Shown here one piece after another: positions 1-7,260 of a DNA stretch of 13,096 nucleotides. Under the pieces are notes generated by a model, which had not been told where the DNA came from, did not search any database, and saw only the letters and a program-made list of their open reading frames with translations. The stretch is from Campylobacteraceae bacterium (GTDB lineage: Bacteria > Campylobacterota > Campylobacteria > Campylobacterales > Sulfurovaceae): positions 1 through 13,096 of the forward strand of contig JALUKJ010000115.1 of the NCBI GenBank assembly GCA_027056615.1, given 5' to 3'. The first letter of the stretch is position 1, and each line of letters begins with the position of its first letter. A program made the translations under genes and the position numbers.

Positions 1-341
1 AATCAGTAGATAGTGTAAACAAGCAAACAAGTAGTATTGAAAATACAAAAAAGAGTCTTGAAAGTTTAGTGAACAGTGCCAAAAAGAGTGGAACTGCTTC
101 AGCAAAAAGACTTGCTAGATCTATTATAAAAGATGTTTCTCAACATAAGATTAAAATTTTAAAGGCAGAAGATAAATTTGTTGAAATAGAAGTTCAACAA
201 GGAGATAGTCTATCCTCTTTAGCTTATAAATATTATGGAAATTCATCTAAATACAACTTAATTTATGAACTGAATAAAGATAAGATTAATGATAAAAAGA
301 TAATTTATCCAGGTACTACACTTATTATACCTAAAATATGA
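1..341 (+). CDS. LysM-domain protein, C-terminal part (5' end outside window)
   Basis: The reading frame is open from base 3 to the TGA at 339-341, giving 112 visible residues. The GTG at 69 is probably internal, because the open frame continues upstream without a stop to the window edge. Residues 1-55 are rich in Ser, Lys, Asn and Thr with spaced Val/Ile/Leu, which suits a coiled-coil or flexible linker. Residues about 60-112 form one LysM domain: the QQGDSLSSLA start, a YYGNSSKY segment, and an IIYPGTTLIIP end. The longer spacing with the YYG...YPG pattern resembles the YgaU/XkdP-type LysM. LysM domains usually bind peptidoglycan, so a cell-envelope location is inferred. The gene ends 24 bases before an exported rhodanese-like gene on the same strand, which suggests an operon. 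The function of the missing N-terminal part cannot be judged. Confidence 0.8.
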   Translation, partial: SVDSVNKQTSSIENTKKSLESLVNSAKKSGTASAKRLARSIIKDVSQHKIKILKAEDKFVEIEVQQGDSLSSLAYKYYGNSSKYNLIYELNKDKINDKKIIYPGTTLIIPKI

Positions 342-365
342 TACTTAAATTTAAAAGGAGAAAAA

Positions 366-983
366 ATGAAAAGAAATATTATGACAATAGTTGGAATGGG
401 TTTAATAATAACAGGAGTTCAAGCATTGGCTGTTGATATTAAAATTACAAAAGAGTTAACATCAATTACAACAAAAGATAGAGGTAATACTGTTATTATT
501 AAAAGAGTTCAAGAACCAAATAGTAAACGCAATAATGACTTTAATAACATACCAAAAGAGTGTCCACCATATTGTATTCAACCTATGAATATTGGTAAAG
601 TTAAAACAGTAGGAGAACTTGAAGTTTTAAACTTTATTAAAGAGATGGAAGACAACACTAACACTTTACTTATTGATGCACGAAGTAGAACTTGGTATAA
701 AAAAGGGACTATTCCAACTGCTATAAATTTACCTTTTTCAATACTTAAAAAAGACGGAAAATATATTCAAAAAATTTTAGCACTATTGGGTGGTAAAGAA
801 ATAGATAAAAAATGGAATTTTGATAATGCTCAAACACTATTAATTTTTAGTAATGGTGCATGGGATAAAGATGCAACTACAGAGATTAAAAATCTTATGG
901 AGATGGGATATCCAGAAGATAAAATCTTATACTATCGTGGTGGTATGCAGATGTGGAACTCTGTTGGATTAACAATTAAATAA
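366..983 (+). CDS. Exported rhodanese-fold protein with degenerate active site and CPPYC motif
   Basis: 205 residues. The start at ATG 366 is supported by AAGGAG five bases upstream. Residues 1-22 look like a Sec signal peptide (MKRN, hydrophobic core, ALA cleavage site), so the protein should be periplasmic. A CPPYCIQPM segment (Cys66, Cys70) precedes a rhodanese domain at about 80-205: LLIDARSRTWY at 101-111, GTIPTAINLPF at 114-124, active-site loop at 160-171, and the YYRGGMQMW end typical of the fold. Active rhodaneses carry the sulfur on a cysteine that opens the loop. Here the loop reads FSNGAWDKDA, with Ser162 (codon AGT at 849-851) in that position. Sulfurtransferase activity is therefore unlikely; the remaining cysteines are 66 and 70. 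It lies 12 bases before the solute-binding protein gene, so the two are probably co-transcribed. A binding or redox partner role is inference. Confidence 0.85.
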   Translation: MKRNIMTIVGMGLIITGVQALAVDIKITKELTSITTKDRGNTVIIKRVQEPNSKRNNDFNNIPKECPPYCIQPMNIGKVKTVGELEVLNFIKEMEDNTNTLLIDARSRTWYKKGTIPTAINLPFSILKKDGKYIQKILALLGGKEIDKKWNFDNAQTLLIFSNGAWDKDATTEIKNLMEMGYPEDKILYYRGGMQMWNSVGLTIK

Positions 984-995
984 AAGGTTTTTTTA

Positions 996-1880
996 ATGAA
1001 AAAGTTATTAGTCATAGCACTGTTAATTACAATATTAACATCATATATATCAGCTACAGAAACAAACAAACTCAATATGTATGCGTGTGGTGTAGTAAGA
1101 GTCTCTTTTATTCCAGAGTTAAATAAGGAATTTAGTAAAAAAAATAAAGTTAATATCTCTATCAATAAGAAAGGTGGAGATATTTTTGTTATTGAAGGTG
1201 TACAGAAAAAAGAGGCAGATATTGGTGTGGGGTGTAGAGCTCCATTAAAAAATGATAAAGAGAAAAATATATGGTCAACACAAGTTGCTTGGGGTGCTTT
1301 AGCATTTATTGTAAATTCTGAAAATAAAATTAATAATATAACAACAGAAAATATTAAAAAAATTTTAACAGGAGAGATAACTAATTGGAAAAAATTAGGA
1401 GGTGGAGATAAACCTATAAAACTACTTCTAAGAGAGAGTAAAAAATCTGGTGTAGGCTTAACTGTGAGAGAGATTCTTTTTAAAGATAAAGATACAAACC
1501 TATCAAAAAAAGCAGATTTTTTTAAAAGTTCAGGTTTTGTTAGAGACACTGTTATAAAAGAAAAATATGCTTTTGCTATTGATGATGTAGTCAGTTCAAA
1601 AGATATAAAGGGTTTAAAACTTTTAAAAGTAGATGGAGTAGAGCCTAATAAAAAAAATATTTTATCAGAAAAATATAAAGCACGAAGGGCTTTTTATATA
1701 TATCTTGACCATAAACCAGATAATTTAGCAAAAAAATATATTGACTTTGCACTTAGTGATGAGGGACAAGCAATTATTTCTAAAACAGAAACAGCTAATC
1801 TTGAGGAGGCAATAGGAGAGGGTGATGAAGATAATCTAATTTTTCAAAATTTACAGTTTAATATAAAAACTAAAAACTAA
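996..1880 (+). CDS. PstS-like periplasmic solute-binding protein
   Basis: 294 residues. ATG 996 has AAAGG at 983-987 as its ribosome site. A signal peptide (MKKLLVIALL, cleavage near YISA, residue 20) without a lipobox predicts a soluble periplasmic protein. The middle carries a PstS-family signature: LTGEITNWKKLGG at 124-136 followed by Arg146 and KSG at 150-152; a DFALSDEGQAIISK segment at 250-263 closes the fold. The usual phosphate-contacting loops differ: the first reads YACGVV (Cys31) and the second GVGCRAP (Cys80, Arg81), placing cysteines where phosphate binders have Ser or Thr. The ligand is therefore uncertain. No permease or ATPase gene follows; transcription ends facing prfA. Co-transcription with the rhodanese-like gene suggests a joint envelope function. 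The residues after about 270 are an acidic and Asn-rich tail. Confidence 0.85.
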   Translation: MKKLLVIALLITILTSYISATETNKLNMYACGVVRVSFIPELNKEFSKKNKVNISINKKGGDIFVIEGVQKKEADIGVGCRAPLKNDKEKNIWSTQVAWGALAFIVNSENKINNITTENIKKILTGEITNWKKLGGGDKPIKLLLRESKKSGVGLTVREILFKDKDTNLSKKADFFKSSGFVRDTVIKEKYAFAIDDVVSSKDIKGLKLLKVDGVEPNKKNILSEKYKARRAFYIYLDHKPDNLAKKYIDFALSDEGQAIISKTETANLEEAIGEGDEDNLIFQNLQFNIKTKN

Positions 1881-1890
1881 GAGAACAACA

Positions 1891-1910
1891 GAACCCAAGA
1901 GATTGGGTTC
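1891..1910. terminator. Hairpin between convergent genes, likely bidirectional terminator
   Basis: A perfect 8-bp stem (GAACCCAA at 1891-1898, TTGGGTTC at 1903-1910) closes a GAGA loop. It lies 10 bases after the solute-binding gene stop and 19 bases after the prfA stop on the other strand. Neither side has a clean U-tract, although the - strand continues with moderately T-rich sequence. Position and symmetry support a shared terminator, but its efficiency is uncertain. Confidence 0.6.
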
Positions 1911-1929
1911 AACTTCTAAAGAATTCTAA

Positions 1930-2997
1930 TTATAATCCAGCTTCTTTAATTAACTCTGCTTGTGCATGATGATTAAGAGGGTCAAGCACTAACTTCAAAT
2001 TCCCATCATTCATAATTCTATCTAATGAATAAAGAGTCAAATCAATTCTATGGTCGGTTAAACGATTTTGTGGATAGTTATAAGTTCTAATCTTTTCAGA
2101 ACGAGCCCCAGTTCCTACTTGTAGTTTTCTCTGACTTGACGTTGCATCTAGCTGTTTTTGAAGTTCGTGTTCATAGACTCTAGCTTTTAATACTTTCATT
2201 GCTTTATCACGGTTTTTATGCTGTGACTTCTCATCTTGAATAGCTGCTACAATTCCTGTAGGAATATGTGTTAAACGTACAGCTGAATCAGTGGTGTTAA
2301 CAGACTGACCACCACAACCACTTGAACGATAAACATCCATCTTAATCTCATTTGGTTTAATGTCAATCTCAACATCATCAACTTCAGGAATAACAGCAAC
2401 TGTAATAGCAGAGGTATGTACACGACCTTGTGTTTCTGTATCTGGTACACGTTGAACACGATGAATTCCTGCTTCAAACTTAAGTTGAGAGTAGACACCC
2501 TCACCACTAATTTGAGCAATCATCTCTTTGTACCCACCTGCTGTTCCATCAGAAGAGGAGATAATCTCAACTCTCCAACCAACCTGCTCTGCATAACGCA
2601 GATACATCTTAAAGACATCTGCCACAAATAGTGCAGCTTCATCTCCTCCTGCCCCTGCTCTAAGCTCTAAGATAATATTTTTATCATCATTTGGGTCAGA
2701 AGGAATCATAAGCACTTTAATCTCTTCTTCAAGTTTAGGTAACAGAGGTTCAAGTTCAGAGAGTTCTTCTTTTGCCAAATCACCTAATTCTGCATCGCCT
2801 AGAAGTTCTTTATTCTCTTCAATCGCATCAGCTGTTTGAATATATTGATTTGCTTTTTCAACCAACGTGCTTAATTTAGATTGTTCTCTACCTAAATCGG
2901 TCATCTTTTTAATATCAGAAGCAATATCTGGAGAACTTAATAAGGTATTAATTTCGTTATAACGGTCTATAAATGGTTGGAGTTTTTCTTTAAACAT
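1930..2997 (-). CDS. prfA: Peptide chain release factor 1
   Basis: 355 residues, the usual RF1 length. RF1 reads UAA and UAG stop codons in the ribosomal A site and triggers peptide release. The N-terminal helical domain (to about 95) is followed by [12 protein letters not shown] at 113-124, the stop-codon reading loop [13 protein letters not shown] at 184-196, and the catalytic GCGGQSVN at 227-234 with Gln231, the glutamine methylated by PrmC. The P-x-T tripeptide (not the SPF of RF2) marks it as RF1, though the middle residue is Asp where Ala or Val is familiar. I chose ATG 2997 (MFKEKLQPF) because it matches the family start. A TTG at 3039 would add 14 residues that fall inside a hairpin. 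It follows rpsT by 80 bases and is probably co-transcribed with it. Confidence 0.96.
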   Translation of the reverse strand: MFKEKLQPFIDRYNEINTLLSSPDIASDIKKMTDLGREQSKLSTLVEKANQYIQTADAIEENKELLGDAELGDLAKEELSELEPLLPKLEEEIKVLMIPSDPNDDKNIILELRAGAGGDEAALFVADVFKMYLRYAEQVGWRVEIISSSDGTAGGYKEMIAQISGEGVYSQLKFEAGIHRVQRVPDTETQGRVHTSAITVAVIPEVDDVEIDIKPNEIKMDVYRSSGCGGQSVNTTDSAVRLTHIPTGIVAAIQDEKSQHKNRDKAMKVLKARVYEHELQKQLDATSSQRKLQVGTGARSEKIRTYNYPQNRLTDHRIDLTLYSLDRIMNDGNLKLVLDPLNHHAQAELIKEAGL

Positions 2998-3031
2998 AAG
3001 AGAACCTAGTTTGTGGATTTTGTAAAGATGT

Positions 3032-3057
3032 TTGGGCAATCAAAATGATTACCCCAA
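3032..3057 (-). other. Hairpin in the rpsT-prfA spacer
   Basis: Read on the - strand, TTGGG pairs with CCCAA, and AATCA pairs with TGATT inside it. A small 2x1 internal loop separates the two stems, and the apical loop is TTT. No U-tract follows, so it is not a convincing terminator. It could lower prfA output relative to rpsT or mark an RNA-processing site; both are inference. Its position also argues against the upstream TTG start of prfA. Confidence 0.4.
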
Positions 3058-3077
3058 TATAAAAGAAGAGGTGCTAA

Positions 3078-3344
3078 CTATGCAGCGATTTTATTAACCA
3101 TAATGTTAAGTCTACTTACTTTTCTAGCAGCTGTAGATTTCTTAAGGAAACCTTTGCTTACCATTTTATGGATTTGTTTGTTAGCAACTTTAAATGCTTC
3201 TTGTGCTGCTACTTTATCATTTGCCTCTGCTGCAACAGTTACTGCTTTAACAATATTTTTAAATCTTGTTCTGTAGTATCTATTTCTCTCTGTTCTTTTT
3301 GCTGTCTGTCTGATTCTTTTAATCGTTGACTGATGATGTGCCAT
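3078..3344 (-). CDS. rpsT: 30S ribosomal protein S20
   Basis: 88 residues, the standard S20 size. The sequence is highly basic and helical: [24 protein letters not shown] at the start is the rRNA-binding segment, and the end ([25 protein letters not shown]) is the conserved C-terminal helix. S20 binds 16S rRNA early in assembly of the small subunit. ATG 3344 is preceded by AAAGGA eight bases upstream on the - strand. The gene stands just before prfA, so two translation genes appear to share a transcript. A promoter is likely in the 131-base spacer separating it from mntP. Confidence 0.97.
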   Translation of the reverse strand: MAHHQSTIKRIRQTAKRTERNRYYRTRFKNIVKAVTVAAEANDKVAAQEAFKVANKQIHKMVSKGFLKKSTAARKVSRLNIMVNKIAA

Positions 3345-3410
3345 GTAATAAGTCCTTTGTGTGGTACGTTTTGATATTAGCTCTTAATAGAGTCTATAAT
3401 AATTTGGCGA

Positions 3411-3416
3411 ATTTTA
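3411..3416 (-). promoter_or_regulatory. Possible rpsT -10 element
   Basis: Read on the - strand the site is TAAAAT within a T-rich context (TTTTTTAGATAAAATTC), the style of Campylobacterota sigma-70 promoters, which need little -35 sequence. It would start RNA about 60 bases before the rpsT start codon. A second, weaker candidate (TATTAT) lies about 15 bases further downstream. The spacer 3345-3475 holds no other feature that I can support, and no terminator is obvious after mntP. Confidence 0.4.
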
Positions 3417-3475
3417 TCTAAAAAACTCTTTGAACTCCTTTATAGCTATTAATAATCAAATATTTTTTGGGCAAA

Positions 3476-4006
3476 TCAAGAAAAGAGAGCCTCAATTCCC
3501 AACAATATGAGAATAGCCCCTCCAAAATACTCAGCATGTCGTTGTAGATAACTACCTAATTTTCGCCCCAAATAGATACCTAAAAACGACAAAACAAAGG
3601 TAACAACCCCAATTACAGAAATAGAGAACCAAATATCAACATCTTTTTGTAAAGAGAATGCAAAACCAACAGCAAGAGCATCAATGCTTGTAGCAATGGC
3701 TAAAAGAAGAAGTGTTTTTGTATCTAGTCCATTTCCATCTTCATTTTCGGCATCTCGAATCATATCAATACCTAGATAGACCAAGATTGCAAAAGTAATG
3801 TATGGAGCATAAGTCTGAATATATTGACTCACATAAGCTCCTACAAAATAACCTATAAGAGGCATAAAGGCTTGAAAGAGTCCAAAAAATAGAGCAATTT
3901 TAATAGCTACTCCTAAAGTCATATCTTTATATTGGCTTCCATTAATAACAGAAACAGCAAATGCGTCCATTGCCAAAGCTATGGCAACAAGAATGAGTGA
4001 AAACAT
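3476..4006 (-). CDS. mntP: Manganese efflux pump MntP
   Basis: 176 residues, slightly shorter than the E. coli protein. MntP exports Mn2+ across the inner membrane. The two-fold repeat of the family is visible: ALAMDAFAVS at 10-19 (Asp14) and ATSIDALAVG at 105-114 (Asp109), each in a membrane helix with the acidic residue expected for metal transport. GLFQAFMPLIGYFVG at 42-56 is the other family signature. About six membrane helices are apparent. The ATG at 4006 shares its A with the TAA of the upstream permease gene, and GAGGAG within that gene's last codons serves as ribosome site, so translation is coupled. No manganese riboswitch can be placed here, because there is no leader between the two genes. 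Confidence 0.92.
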   Translation of the reverse strand: MFSLILVAIALAMDAFAVSVINGSQYKDMTLGVAIKIALFFGLFQAFMPLIGYFVGAYVSQYIQTYAPYITFAILVYLGIDMIRDAENEDGNGLDTKTLLLLAIATSIDALAVGFAFSLQKDVDIWFSISVIGVVTFVLSFLGIYLGRKLGSYLQRHAEYFGGAILILLGIEALFS

Positions 4007-5322
4007 TATGACTCCTCTAATTTTCTATCTTCAAACTCTCTAAATTTTGCATAACTAAAAGCACCTATGCTCAAAACAATATAAAGAAGTAAAATAAAAA
4101 GTAGCTGTTCAAATTGAGTCTGATACTCATACCAAAGAATTAAACTTGCCCCTCCAATAAGCCCAACTATGGCAATAAATGCAAAAATAGGATGAGAATT
4201 TGTCGCTTTTCGTATCTTAAAATTAGCAATTGCCATAAGCAAAGAGACCAATAAAAAAGTGATACTTCCAAACTCTAAAATAAGCTGTAATCCACCAATA
4301 AAAATAAGCATTGAAGCTGTAAATGCCATGGCTAAGATGGCATTGGTAGGAATAAGTTTTTTACGTTTAGTAAGAACTTTAGGAAGATACTTATCATCTG
4401 CAATTCTTGCCATTTGGCGAGATGAACCAAACATTGTTCCACTAATTGCTGAACTTGTTGCCAATACAGCCCCAAAAATAACTAAATTTTCTCCTAATGT
4501 TCCCATAATCTCTTTGGCTCCACTTGCTAAGGCATACTCTTTATTTTTAATTAAATCTTCTAATGGAATAGCCAAAACAGAACCTAAAGAGATAATAAAA
4601 TAGATAGATGCAACCAATATAACTGAAGTATAGATGGCTCTTGGAATATTTTTTTCAGGATTTTCCATCTCATTAACAGCATTGATAACCAACTGAAACC
4701 CTTCATAGGCAACGAATGTAACAGAAGAAACAGTTAAAATAGCTAAAATAGTAGAGTTTGCAAAATCATGTTGTAAAGTTGTAGCAAACACATGTAGATT
4801 TACTTTTGAAAAATAGATAAGAGCTACTGAGATGATAAATAAAATAAATAATTTTGTATAGACCATAACATCTTCTATCTTACCCATCCCTTTAACGCTC
4901 CAAAGATTTACCAAAGCAAAAAGCCAAATAATCCCAATAGCAACTGCTTTTCTAATCAGCTCATTATCAGCAAATTCAAACCCACTTATGCCATAAGAGG
5001 CAAAAGTATAAGCATAAAGTGCAAGTGTACTAATATAACCAAAAATCGTATACCACCCAATTAAAGAGGCAGCTAAGTGTGAGTCATTATAGGTACGTTT
5101 AAAAAAGGCATAAGTTGCTCCTTCATCTTTATAGTAAACACCTAATTTAACATAGGAGTAAGCTGCAAAAAAGGCTATTAGTCCCCCTAGTGCAATAGCA
5201 AATGGAGCTAAAAAACCAACCATAGAGACAGAGATACCTAAAATAGTAAAAATACCACCCCCTACCATACCACCAACGGCTATCGAAATAAGCTCAAGCA
5301 AACCTAATGACTTTTTTTGCAT
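4006..5322 (-). CDS. APC-superfamily amino acid permease
   Basis: 438 residues with about 12 hydrophobic helices. The glycine-rich GGMVGGGIF at 17-25 is the broken first helix that binds the amino-acid backbone in APC transporters. AYEGFQLVINAVNEMENPEKNIPRAI-type sequence at 205-230 is the family signature at helix 6 and the following loop. GTMFGSSRQMARIADD at 295-310 is the conserved loop after helix 8. The substrate cannot be read from these motifs. The C-terminus is charged and cytoplasmic (KFREFEDRKLEES). ATG 5322 has AGGA seven bases upstream. It is the first gene of a - strand operon with mntP and is divergent from glyA. The pairing with a manganese exporter is notable but not explained. 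Confidence 0.9.
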   Translation of the reverse strand: MQKKSLGLLELISIAVGGMVGGGIFTILGISVSMVGFLAPFAIALGGLIAFFAAYSYVKLGVYYKDEGATYAFFKRTYNDSHLAASLIGWYTIFGYISTLALYAYTFASYGISGFEFADNELIRKAVAIGIIWLFALVNLWSVKGMGKIEDVMVYTKLFILFIISVALIYFSKVNLHVFATTLQHDFANSTILAILTVSSVTFVAYEGFQLVINAVNEMENPEKNIPRAIYTSVILVASIYFIISLGSVLAIPLEDLIKNKEYALASGAKEIMGTLGENLVIFGAVLATSSAISGTMFGSSRQMARIADDKYLPKVLTKRKKLIPTNAILAMAFTASMLIFIGGLQLILEFGSITFLLVSLLMAIANFKIRKATNSHPIFAFIAIVGLIGGASLILWYEYQTQFEQLLFILLLYIVLSIGAFSYAKFREFEDRKLEES

Positions 5323-5349
5323 ATATATATCCTAATTTTTTAATATGCA

Positions 5350-5355
5350 ATTATA
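5350..5355 (-). promoter_or_regulatory. -10 element for the permease-mntP operon
   Basis: A perfect TATAAT on the - strand lies about 28 bases before the permease start. TTACTT lies 17 bases upstream of it as a weak -35. This fits a sigma-70 promoter in the 108-base divergent spacer shared with glyA. Confidence 0.55.
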
Positions 5356-5383
5356 TCCAACCAACTATAAATAAGTAAGAATT

Positions 5384-5392
5384 TGATATAAC
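5384..5392 (+). promoter_or_regulatory. Extended -10 element for glyA
   Basis: TGATATAAC reads as an extended -10 (TG, one base, TATAAC). Its predicted RNA start near 5399 lies about 30 bases before the glyA start. No good -35 is seen, which is common in this phylum. The glyA ribosome site AAAAGGA follows at 5416-5422. Confidence 0.5.
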
Positions 5393-5430
5393 TACGTCAT
5401 TAAAACATTTACCCCAAAAGGACACACTTT

Positions 5431-6681
5431 ATGAGTTATGCCATGGAGACATTTGACCCAGAGATTTTTGATGCGATAAACCAAGAGTTAGAGCGACAAA
5501 CCGACCATTTAGAGATGATTGCTTCGGAGAACTTTACCATTCCTGCTGTAATGGAAGCAATGGGTTCAGTATTTACAAATAAGTATGCAGAGGGTTACCC
5601 ATATAAACGTTACTATGGTGGGTGTGAACATGCCGACACCGTTGAACAACTAGCTATTGATAGAGCGTGTAAACTTTTTAACTGTTCTTATGCAAATGTA
5701 CAACCACATTCAGGAAGCCAAGCCAATGGTGCTGTTTACGCTGCTCTACTAAAACCTTATGATAAAATTTTAGGAATGGATTTAAGCCATGGTGGACACC
5801 TAACTCATGGTTCAAAACCATCTTTTTCAGGTAAAAACTACCAATCATTCACCTATGGTGTTGAACTTGATGGGTACATCAACTACGACAAAGTAATGGA
5901 GATTGCTAAAGCTGTTAAACCAAATATTATTGTTTGTGGTGCTTCTGCTTATGCTCGTGAGATTGACTTTAAAAAGTTTAGAGAGATTGCAGACGCAGTT
6001 GGTGCTATTTTGTTTGCTGACATTGCACATATTGCAGGTTTAGTTTGTGCAGATGAACACCCAAGTCCATTCCCTTATGCAGATGTAGTAACAACCACTA
6101 CTCATAAAACTCTTGCAGGTCCTCGTGGTGGTATGATTATGACTAACGATGAAGATATTGCTAAAAAAATCAACTCTGCTATCTTTCCAGGTATTCAAGG
6201 TGGACCTCTTGTTCATGTTATTGCTGCTAAAGCAGTTGGATTTAAACATAATCTTTCAGATGAGTGGAAAACCTATGCAAAACAGGTAAAAGCAAATACA
6301 AAAGTATTAGCTGATGTTCTAATTAAAAGAGGATATGACCTTGTAAGTAATGGTACAGACAACCACCTTGTATTGGTCTCATTTGTAGGTAAAGAGTTCT
6401 CTGGTAAAGATGCCGATGCGGCATTGGGTTCAGCAGGGATTACTGTTAATAAAAACACTGTTCCAGGAGAGACAAGAAGTCCATTCGTCACCTCAGGTAT
6501 TCGTGTAGGGTCTGCTGCGTTGACAAGTCGTGGTATGAAAGAGGCTGAATTTGAGATTATTGCTAACAAAATTGCTGATGTTCTTGATAATATTGAAGAT
6601 AGTGAGCTTCATGCAAAGATTAAAGAAGAGATGAAAGAACTTGCTTCTAACTTTGTTATTTACGATAAACCTATCTATTAA
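5431..6681 (+). CDS. glyA: Serine hydroxymethyltransferase
   Basis: 416 residues, full family length. The enzyme converts serine and tetrahydrofolate to glycine and methylene-tetrahydrofolate, with pyridoxal phosphate as cofactor, in the cytoplasm. Visible landmarks are LEMIASENF at 27-35, [16 protein letters not shown] at 51-66, SGSQAN at 94-99, ADIAHIAGL at 196-204, the cofactor-binding [11 protein letters not shown] at 224-234 with Lys226, and [19 protein letters not shown] at 340-358. AAAAGGA eight bases before ATG 5431 supports the start. It begins a + strand run and is followed after 12 bases by the DUF1882 gene in the same reading frame. The methylene-tetrahydrofolate it makes is the one-carbon source for the formyl donor used by PurH, encoded further along this window. 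Confidence 0.97.
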   Translation: MSYAMETFDPEIFDAINQELERQTDHLEMIASENFTIPAVMEAMGSVFTNKYAEGYPYKRYYGGCEHADTVEQLAIDRACKLFNCSYANVQPHSGSQANGAVYAALLKPYDKILGMDLSHGGHLTHGSKPSFSGKNYQSFTYGVELDGYINYDKVMEIAKAVKPNIIVCGASAYAREIDFKKFREIADAVGAILFADIAHIAGLVCADEHPSPFPYADVVTTTTHKTLAGPRGGMIMTNDEDIAKKINSAIFPGIQGGPLVHVIAAKAVGFKHNLSDEWKTYAKQVKANTKVLADVLIKRGYDLVSNGTDNHLVLVSFVGKEFSGKDADAALGSAGITVNKNTVPGETRSPFVTSGIRVGSAALTSRGMKEAEFEIIANKIADVLDNIEDSELHAKIKEEMKELASNFVIYDKPIY

Positions 6682-6693
6682 ATAAGCATCATC

Positions 6694-7197
6694 TTGAAAA
6701 TAGCTATCTTAGATTTAGAGTTTTGTGTTAATCATTTTTATATTCAAAAGAGTTCAATTGTTGAAAAAATTATTTTCAACAATCGTACTTTCTATAGTAA
6801 ATTTGAAGAAGTTAAAACAAATTTAACCTCAATTTTAATGCAACAACATCTAAATAATGAAATTACGTTAGCTGTTCCTCTCATTGAAGAGAGTAACATA
6901 GTAAACTATTTGGTTATTGAATATCATCAGGAGGATTGGAATCAATTCCATTCTCTACTAAAATATCTATTAAAAAGTTTAAACATTGACAACTACTCTT
7001 GCTATTTCAATAGTAAAAAAATGCTATTTCAACTCTTTATTCCAAGAGAAAATATCGCACTAGAAACAGCTTATAATCAAGTTGAGAATATTAAACATCA
7101 TCTTGAAATTAAGTCAAAGAAAAGTTATAAAATCTACCCTAATAGATTTTTACCAAAAAATTATAATATAATTACACTTCCTACAAAGAAATTATAA
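6694..7197 (+). CDS. DUF1882 family protein
   Basis: 167 residues starting at TTG 6694. I recognise the DUF1882 family by the N-terminal pattern (HFYIQKSSIVEKIIFNNRTFYSKFEEV) and by the end (KIYPNRFLPKNYNIITLP), which parallels remembered homologs found mainly in Campylobacterota, often beside glyA. Its function is unknown; there is no signal peptide or membrane helix, so it is probably cytoplasmic. No ATG exists near the start, and the only codons between the glyA stop and TTG are ATA, AGC, ATC and ATC, so TTG is the best choice. The ribosome site is weak, which suggests coupling to glyA translation. Remembered homologs continue past the LP-Y/T-K motif with a short basic tail that is absent here. 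An internal promoter just downstream separates it from the SPOR gene. Confidence 0.75.
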   Translation: MKIAILDLEFCVNHFYIQKSSIVEKIIFNNRTFYSKFEEVKTNLTSILMQQHLNNEITLAVPLIEESNIVNYLVIEYHQEDWNQFHSLLKYLLKSLNIDNYSCYFNSKKMLFQLFIPRENIALETAYNQVENIKHHLEIKSKKSYKIYPNRFLPKNYNIITLPTKKL

Positions 7198-7224
7198 TTT
7201 TTTTGCACTAAACTCTTTTTTTTG

Positions 7225-7233
7225 TGTTATAAT
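7225..7233 (+). promoter_or_regulatory. Extended -10 promoter of the SPOR-trpE unit
   Basis: TGTTATAAT is a perfect extended -10 (TG, one base, TATAAT at 7228-7233), with TTGCAC at 7203-7208 as a possible distant -35. RNA should start near 7240, just before the TGGAG ribosome site at 7247-7251. This is one of the clearest promoters in the window. Confidence 0.7.
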
Positions 7234-7260
7234 TCGTTTAAAAAAATGGAGACAACAACC

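Noticed and set aside
932..1549. A 205-codon open frame antisense to the solute-binding gene
   Set aside because: It is composed of shadow codons of an A-rich gene, has no recognisable motif, and overlaps a clear coding sequence on the other strand.
2998..3039. A TTG at 3039 that would extend prfA by 14 residues
   Set aside because: It lies in a hairpin, lacks a good ribosome site, and adds residues not typical of RF1; ATG 2997 gives the normal start MFKEKLQPF.
3395..3400. A + strand TATAAT in the mntP-rpsT spacer
   Set aside because: No + strand gene follows for about 2 kb, so it is most likely chance in AT-rich DNA.
4004..4030. A possible manganese riboswitch (yybP-ykoY type) before mntP
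   Set aside because: mntP overlaps the preceding permease gene by one base, leaving no room for a leader.
7222..7260. An earlier start (7222) for the SPOR protein
   Set aside because: It overlaps the extended -10 promoter and precedes the predicted RNA start; ATG 7261 has a proper GGAG site.
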